NCBI RefSeq assembly: GCF_900110755.1
Contig: NZ_FOFF01000003.1
Coordinates: 310,001-374,000, forward strand
Direction of reading: 5' to 3'
From: Streptomyces sp. yr375
GTDB lineage: Bacteria > Actinomycetota > Actinomycetes > Streptomycetales > Streptomycetaceae
Length of the DNA stretch: 64,000 nucleotides
Every line of letters starts with the position of its first letter. Positions within the stretch are counted from its first letter, which is position 1. A program made the translations under genes and the position numbers. Under the pieces are notes generated by a model. The model was not told the origin of the DNA, searched no databases, and saw nothing but the letters and a program-made list of their open reading frames with translations. Of this stretch, positions 59,990-64,000 are shown in pieces.

Positions 59990-61216
59990 ATGAGGCCCTT
60001 GGGGAACACGCGACGCACGGTACGGACGAAATGGGCGGTACGGGCGGTACGGGCGGTGCAGGCCGTACAGGCGGTGCAGGCCGTACAGGCGGTGCAGGCC
60101 GTACAGGCGGTGCGGGCGGTGCAGGCGGTACGGACAGCGCGCAGGGGTGGCGGCCGCCGGACGGCCGTGGCGGCGGCCTGCGGGGCGATGCTCGCCGGTC
60201 TGACCACCCTGCCCGCCCAGGCGCTCACACCGGGCCCCGCGGCCCCGCACTGGGACCTCAAGGACACCGGCACCCCCGCCGTACGGTTCCGGGGCCTCGC
60301 GGCGGTCGACCGCGCCACCGCGTGGGTGGCCGGCACCCAGGGCACCGTCCTGCGCACCACCGACGGCGGCGAGAGCTGGCGAAACGTCTCACCACCCGGC
60401 GCGGCCGATCTGCAGTTCCGGGATATCGAGGCGTTCGACGCGCGCCGCGCGGTGGTGCTCGCCATCGGCGAGGGCGAGGCCTCCCGCGTCTATCGCACCG
60501 AGGACGGCGGGACGACCTGGACGGAGTCCTTCCGCAACACCGACGCGCACGCCTTCTACGACTGCCTGACCTTCTTCGACCGCCGCCACGGCCTCGCCGT
60601 GAGCGACCCGGTCGACGGCCGGTTCCGCGCCCTGTCGACCAGCGACGGCGGCCGCTCCTGGACGGTGCTGCCCGACGCCGGGATGCCGGCCGCCCTGGAC
60701 GGCGAGGCGGGCTTCGCGGCCAGCGGCCAGTGTCTGGTCGCCTCCGGGGCCAGGGACGTCTGGCTGGCCACCGGCGGGGCCGCACGCGCGCGTGTGCTGC
60801 ACTCGTCCGACCGTGGACTGACCTGGACGGCCACCGACGCCCCGATCCCCGCCGGGGACCCCGCGCGCGGGGTCTTCGCCCTCGCCTTCCGCGACCGCGT
60901 CCACGGCCTGGCCGTCGGCGGCGACTACCGCGCGGACCAGCCCTCCCCCCAGGCGGCCGCCGCGACGGGCGACGCGGGCCGCACATGGCGGGCCGCCGCC
61001 ACACCGCCGCCCGCCTATCGCTCCGGCGTCGCCTGGCTCCCGCACAGCCGCACCGCCGCCCTCGCGGTCGGCCCCACCGGCACCGACCTGACCACCGACG
61101 CCGGCCGCACCTGGCGCACCGTCGACCCGGGCTCGTACGACACCGTGGACTGCGCCCCCGACCTCGGCTGCTGGGCCGCCGGCGAACAAGGGCGCGTCGC
61201 CAGCCTGGAGAACTAG
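59990..61216 (+). CDS. secreted BNR/photosystem-II-stability-like beta-propeller protein
   Basis: This 408-aa exported protein has a highly unusual N-terminus: residues 10-50 are built from Val-Arg-Ala and Val-Gln-Ala repeats (9-bp/18-bp tandem repeats at 60030-60141), followed by the hydrophobic core and cleavage site LPAQA. The mature part is a beta-propeller with BNR (Asp-box) repeats TDGGESWRNV, EDGGTTWTESF, SDGGRSWTVL and SDRGLTWTAT. Function unknown; related proteins are called oxidoreductase or YCF48-like. Confidence 0.8.
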   Translation: MRPLGNTRRTVRTKWAVRAVRAVQAVQAVQAVQAVQAVQAVRAVQAVRTARRGGGRRTAVAAACGAMLAGLTTLPAQALTPGPAAPHWDLKDTGTPAVRFRGLAAVDRATAWVAGTQGTVLRTTDGGESWRNVSPPGAADLQFRDIEAFDARRAVVLAIGEGEASRVYRTEDGGTTWTESFRNTDAHAFYDCLTFFDRRHGLAVSDPVDGRFRALSTSDGGRSWTVLPDAGMPAALDGEAGFAASGQCLVASGARDVWLATGGAARARVLHSSDRGLTWTATDAPIPAGDPARGVFALAFRDRVHGLAVGGDYRADQPSPQAAAATGDAGRTWRAAATPPPAYRSGVAWLPHSRTAALAVGPTGTDLTTDAGRTWRTVDPGSYDTVDCAPDLGCWAAGEQGRVASLEN

Positions 61217-61248
61217 CAGCCGACGCGCCGCCGTACGCTCGTCCCACT

Positions 61249-61947
61249 ATGACGACGACCGTAAGCATCCCGGCGGGCTGGCCCGCGACCGAGGAAGAGG
61301 CCCGCGCCGTCCAGGACGCGCTACGCGCGCGGGTGGTGCTCGACGAGCCGGGCCCGCCGCCCGGGACCGGGTACGTCACGGGGGTCGACGTCGCCTACGA
61401 CGACGAGCGGGACGTCGTCGCGGCGGCGGCCGTCGTCCTGGACGCGGCGAGCCTGGAGGTCGTCGCCGAGGCCACCGCCGTCGGGCGGATCTCCTTCCCG
61501 TACGTGCCCGGACTGCTCGCCTTCCGGGAGATCCCCACCGTGCTCGCCGCCCTGGACGCCCTGCCCCGCCCGCCGGGCCTGGTCGTCTGCGACGGCTACG
61601 GCCTGGCCCACCCGCGCCGCTTCGGCCTCGCCAGCCACCTCGGGGTCCTCACCGGCCTGCCCACGATCGGCGTCGCCAAGAACCCGTTCACCTTCACGTA
61701 CGACGACCCGGCCGCCCCGCGCGGAGCGACGGCCCCGCTCCTCGCGGGCGACGCCGAGGTGGGGCGGGCGCTGCGCACCAGGGCGGGCGTGAAGCCGGTC
61801 TTCGTGTCCGTCGGCCACCGCGTCACCCTGGACGGCGCCTGCGCCCACACCCTCGCCCTCACCCCGGAGTTCCGCCTCCCGGAGACGACCCGCAGGGCCG
61901 ACTCACTGTGCCGGAAGGCGCTTCAGGACGCGACGATCCGCCACTGA
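61249..61947 (+). CDS. nfi: endonuclease V (deoxyinosine 3'-endonuclease)
   Basis: This 232-aa repair enzyme has YVTGVDVAYDDERDVV with the first catalytic Asp, ISFPYVPGLLAFREIPTVLAAL, VVCDGYGLAHPRRFGLASHLGV and GVAKNPF with the conserved Lys. It nicks DNA near deaminated adenine. It starts at ATG 61249, 32 bp after the previous stop, and its end overlaps the converging small gene by 25 bp. Confidence 0.93.
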   Translation: MTTTVSIPAGWPATEEEARAVQDALRARVVLDEPGPPPGTGYVTGVDVAYDDERDVVAAAAVVLDAASLEVVAEATAVGRISFPYVPGLLAFREIPTVLAALDALPRPPGLVVCDGYGLAHPRRFGLASHLGVLTGLPTIGVAKNPFTFTYDDPAAPRGATAPLLAGDAEVGRALRTRAGVKPVFVSVGHRVTLDGACAHTLALTPEFRLPETTRRADSLCRKALQDATIRH

Positions 61948-62111
61948 CCCACCTCCTGGTACGCGGAGTCGTAGATGGCCGAACCGTCCCCGGCCTCCAG
62001 GGCGTAGTGCTTCAGGTTGCCGCCCCAGTACCGCAGGATGCGCCCCAGCTCACCCACCGGATCCTGAGCCGCCGCACCCTCGTCCACCGTGACCTCGAGA
62101 ACGAACTTCAT
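61923..62111 (-). CDS. conserved small protein, 62 aa
   Basis: This 62-aa protein (MKFVLEVTVDEGAAAQD; ILRYWGGNLKHYALEAGDG) starts at ATG 62111 behind AAGGGGAG. It looks cytoplasmic and conserved in composition, but I recognise no named family. Its promoter region holds a 30-bp palindrome (62162-62191). Its last codons overlap the 3' end of the endonuclease V gene on the other strand. Confidence 0.7.
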   Translation of the reverse strand: MKFVLEVTVDEGAAAQDPVGELGRILRYWGGNLKHYALEAGDGSAIYDSAYQEVGQWRIVAS

Positions 62112-62161
62112 ACTGCTCCCCTTTCGCGCCGAGTCTGCCGATCGAGCCGATCGAGCAGATC

Positions 62162-62191
62162 AAGTACTTCAATCGTTTCATTGAAGTGCTT
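62162..62191. promoter_or_regulatory. 30-bp palindromic operator candidate (AAGxACTTCAAT-n6-ATTGAAGTxCTT)
   Basis: AAGTACTTCAAT (62162-62173) and ATTGAAGTGCTT (62180-62191) are inverse complements except for one position, with a 6-bp spacer CGTTTC. It lies 50-80 bp upstream of the 62-aa gene. No regulator is adjacent. MarR- or ROK-type regulators bind dyads of this size. Confidence 0.55.
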
Positions 62192-62397
62192 GTTGGCACT
62201 TTGGAGCGGAGGAGCTGTGTGAGGGCCGGACAGAGGCCGGGCGGGCAGCGGGAAAGTCTCAAATCAGGGGCAAGGGACAAGGGACAAGGGGCGAGGGGGA
62301 GTGGCCGGTGAGGCGGGCGAGGTGCGGGGGTCTGAGTACGTCGTCTGAGTACTCGTACGGATGTGCGCCCCGCCCCGTGCCCGGCAGGCTGGCCCTC

Positions 62398-62559
62398 ATG
62401 ACCACGCACCGTATGACCACGCACCGTGCCCCGAAGCCGCCCGCCGACCCCCACCGCCCGGTCGAGCGTGCCGTGAACGCCGCGCTGATCCTCGCCGTCC
62501 TGGCGGGGCTGGGCTGGATCGTCGGGATGATCTACACGGTCGTGCAGTGGCCCCTGTAG
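62398..62559 (+). CDS. small membrane protein, 53 aa
   Basis: This 53-aa protein has one hydrophobic helix (NAALILAVLAGLGWIVGMIYTVV) preceded by a basic N-terminus. The first five codons are an exact tandem duplication: ATG plus four codons (MTTHR) occur twice (62398-62412 and 62413-62427). Either ATG may be used. Such single-helix proteins often lie near division or envelope genes; function unknown. Confidence 0.6.
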   Translation: MTTHRMTTHRAPKPPADPHRPVERAVNAALILAVLAGLGWIVGMIYTVVQWPL

Positions 62560-62602
62560 GGCCCGTTCAGCCCAATGAGACCCGTTCGGCCATGAAACCC
62601 GT

Positions 62603-63793
62603 TCAGCGGCTCGCCGCGACCCGGAAACGGATGCCAGCGCGGATCAGCCGGTCCGTCAGGGCGTCGCCCATCGCCACCGCCGTGGTGACCTGCCCCGCCG
62701 TCGGCGGGAGGTCGTCGCAGGCCAGGGACAGCGCCGCCTCGGCGAACATCTTCGCCGTCTCGTCGTAGCCGGGATCGCCGCCCGCGACCTCGGTGCACAC
62801 CCGTCGCCCGCCGCCCTCGCCGACGAACCGCACGGAGAACCAGCTCCGGGCCCGCTGCTGTGCGCTCGGCCCCTCGCCCGGCTTGAGCCGGTCCGACAAC
62901 CAGTGCCGGGCGGGCGGCAGTTGGGCCGCCGCGACGAGCGTCCCGACCGCCGCGACCCCGCCCACGGCGACGGGCAGCCGCCGTACGGCCGCGTAGTGCC
63001 GGTAGCGGAAGTCGGGCCCGTAGCGGTCCAGCGCCCGCGCCGAGCGGAGCACGATCTGCGGGTCGATGGTCGGCAGCGGCAGCGCCCAGGCGCCGACCTC
63101 CGGGGCGAACCGGGGCGCGCCCACCGGCGCGGCGGCGCGGCGGCCCAGCAGGCGCGGTTCGTGCCGCCCGCGCTCCCGCGCGGCGGCCACCAACTGCCGG
63201 CCGCGCGCGAACTGACCCAGCGCGGAGGCGAGGGTGCCGCCCGAGAAGGTGGCGTCGGCGGTCACGAAGCCGTCCACGGTCAGCGGCACGCCCTGCGGAA
63301 GCTGCCGGACGGTGAAGTACACGCCCAGGTCGTGCGGGACGGAGTCGAAGCCGCACGCGTGGACCAGGCGGGCACCCGTCTCCCGCGCGCGTGCGTCGTG
63401 CCGGACGTACATCAGGTCCACGAACTCCGGCTCACCGCTGAGGTCTAGATAGTCGGCGCCGGTGTCCGCGCAGGCGGCCACGATCTCCTCGCCGCGCGTC
63501 ACATAGGGGCCCACGGTCGTGGCCACCACGCGCGCGTGCTCCGCGAGGGCGCGCAGCGACGCCGGGTCGTCGACATCGGCCCGCAGCACCCCGACGTCCA
63601 CGCCGAGCTCTTCGCGCAGCCGCTCCAGCTTCTCCACGCCCCGGCCGGCGATCGCCCAGCGCAGCCCCTCGGGCGCGTGGGCGGCGAGGTACCGCGCGGT
63701 GAGCGTGCCCGCGAAGCCCGTGGCCCCGAAGAGCACGATGTCGTACGGACGATCCGATCCGTACGGACGGTCCGACCTTTTCAGCCTGCTCAT
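62603..63793 (-). CDS. saccharopine-dehydrogenase-like NAD(P)-binding oxidoreductase
   Basis: This 396-aa protein has a Rossmann motif FGATGFAGTLTARYLA and the family blocks TTVGPYVTRGEEIVAAC, YLDLSGEPEF and ACGFDSVPHDLGV. It belongs to the saccharopine-dehydrogenase-like/trans-acting enoyl reductase group seen in actinobacterial lipid metabolism. Residues 6-17 are a duplicated Ser-Asp-Arg-Pro-Tyr unit encoded by an 18-bp tandem repeat (63741-63778). Confidence 0.85.
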   Translation of the reverse strand: MSRLKRSDRPYGSDRPYDIVLFGATGFAGTLTARYLAAHAPEGLRWAIAGRGVEKLERLREELGVDVGVLRADVDDPASLRALAEHARVVATTVGPYVTRGEEIVAACADTGADYLDLSGEPEFVDLMYVRHDARARETGARLVHACGFDSVPHDLGVYFTVRQLPQGVPLTVDGFVTADATFSGGTLASALGQFARGRQLVAAARERGRHEPRLLGRRAAAPVGAPRFAPEVGAWALPLPTIDPQIVLRSARALDRYGPDFRYRHYAAVRRLPVAVGGVAAVGTLVAAAQLPPARHWLSDRLKPGEGPSAQQRARSWFSVRFVGEGGGRRVCTEVAGGDPGYDETAKMFAEAALSLACDDLPPTAGQVTTAVAMGDALTDRLIRAGIRFRVAASR

Positions 63794-63982
63794 GACACCC
63801 CTTTGCCGCGCAGCCCGTGCCGCTGTCGGTGGCCGAGGCTAGCGTGAGCGGTACGGAGCCCGACGGCAGGTGCCCGCAAAGTGGCTAAGCGCTTGCTCGT
63901 TCGACTCTTGTGCCCACGGGAACGCGTTCTTAGCATCACTGGTGGCACGGTCGCATCGGTCGGGTCACGACGAGGGAGTTGG

Positions 63983-64000
63983 ATGGCAACGGCACGGACG
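63983..64000 (+). CDS. start of an unidentified gene (partial)
   Basis: ATG 63983 follows GAGGGAG and opens a frame (MATART) that leaves the window after six codons. Upstream, GGCTAAGCGCTTGCTCG contains the palindrome AAGCGCTT, typical of TetR-type operators of acyl-CoA genes; the product cannot be named. Confidence 0.35.

Noticed and set aside
1..64000. Secondary-metabolite cluster, prophage or defence island
   Set aside because: No polyketide, peptide-synthetase, terpene or phage structural genes and no restriction or CRISPR genes were seen; only isolated regulators and Fic.
1..64000. tRNA or rRNA genes
   Set aside because: No cloverleaf-like segments with conserved TTCRA arms were recognised; the element's attachment site lies in a protein gene, not a tRNA.

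Overview
The window is a high-GC actinomycete chromosome segment, almost certainly Streptomyces. Supporting evidence is the codon use, frequent GTG/TTG starts, Tat- and lipobox-exported proteins, SsgA-like and WhiB-like developmental proteins, a two-domain laccase, and a pca operon laid out as in Streptomyces. There are no rRNA or tRNA genes. It reads as an arm or accessory-rich region: many secreted hydrolases, catabolic operons, and one decayed integrative element.

Layout. 1-7.3 kb: an alpha-glucan locus with the end of a LacI regulator, a sugar ABC importer without its own ATPase, a cytoplasmic GH13 alpha-glucosidase, and a secreted beta-helix enzyme resembling GH87 alpha-1,3-glucanase/mycodextranase. 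7.3-9.6 kb: a Rieske oxygenase, a 62-aa protein and a ferredoxin-type reductase (vanillate-demethylase-like). 9.7-14.4 kb: a membrane/secreted set with an M48 protease, a lipoprotein and a Ser-rich surface protein. 14.5-16 kb: GH114 next to a spherulin-4-like protein. 16.7-26.8 kb: a Tat-exported phosphocholine-type phospholipase C gene cut in two by an 8.04-kb element. The element is bounded by a 12-bp direct repeat. It carries a 5'-truncated tyrosine integrase, an IS3 element, a truncated IS4 transposase with an unusual C-terminus, an IS5-type transposase, several gene fragments and an intact Fic gene. 26.8-35.3 kb: a scramblase-like protein, an array of hairpin-forming repeats, a DMT transporter and PAP2 pair divergent from a TetR regulator, a DUF2510 protein, and a large LAL-type ATPase that lacks the usual LuxR helix-turn-helix. 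35.3-42.5 kb: the complete protocatechuate/beta-ketoadipate operon pcaIJFHGBL with divergent pcaV. 42.5-46.8 kb: a DUF3048 lipoprotein, an ATP-dependent DNA ligase, a PASTA lipoprotein and a LigD-type polymerase. 46.8-53.8 kb: a secreted redox/sugar locus (ThuA-sorbosone dehydrogenase fusion; plastocyanin-DUF1080 fusion; divergent small laccase; LacI). 53.8-64 kb: mixed housekeeping and developmental genes (VOC, WhiB-like, acyl-ACP desaturase, DDAH, ABC-F, SsgA-like, BNR protein, endonuclease V, saccharopine-dehydrogenase-like).

How the genes may work together. Two neighbouring secreted modules point at fungal polysaccharides: alpha-1,3-glucan (GH87 plus importer plus alpha-glucosidase) and galactosaminogalactan-like polymer (GH114 plus spherulin-4). 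The Rieske and pca operons suit lignin-derived aromatics (vanillate to protocatechuate to beta-ketoadipate), and the two-domain laccase may contribute outside the cell. The ThuA-dehydrogenase, blue-copper/DUF1080 and laccase genes look like an extracellular sugar-oxidation system with copper electron transfer.

A further trait runs through the whole window: short in-frame tandem duplications (9-18 bp) at the very start or end of many genes, plus intergenic repeat arrays. This suggests frequent slippage-driven growth of gene ends in this genome. All functional calls rest on reading the sequence and remembered family features; no database search was run.
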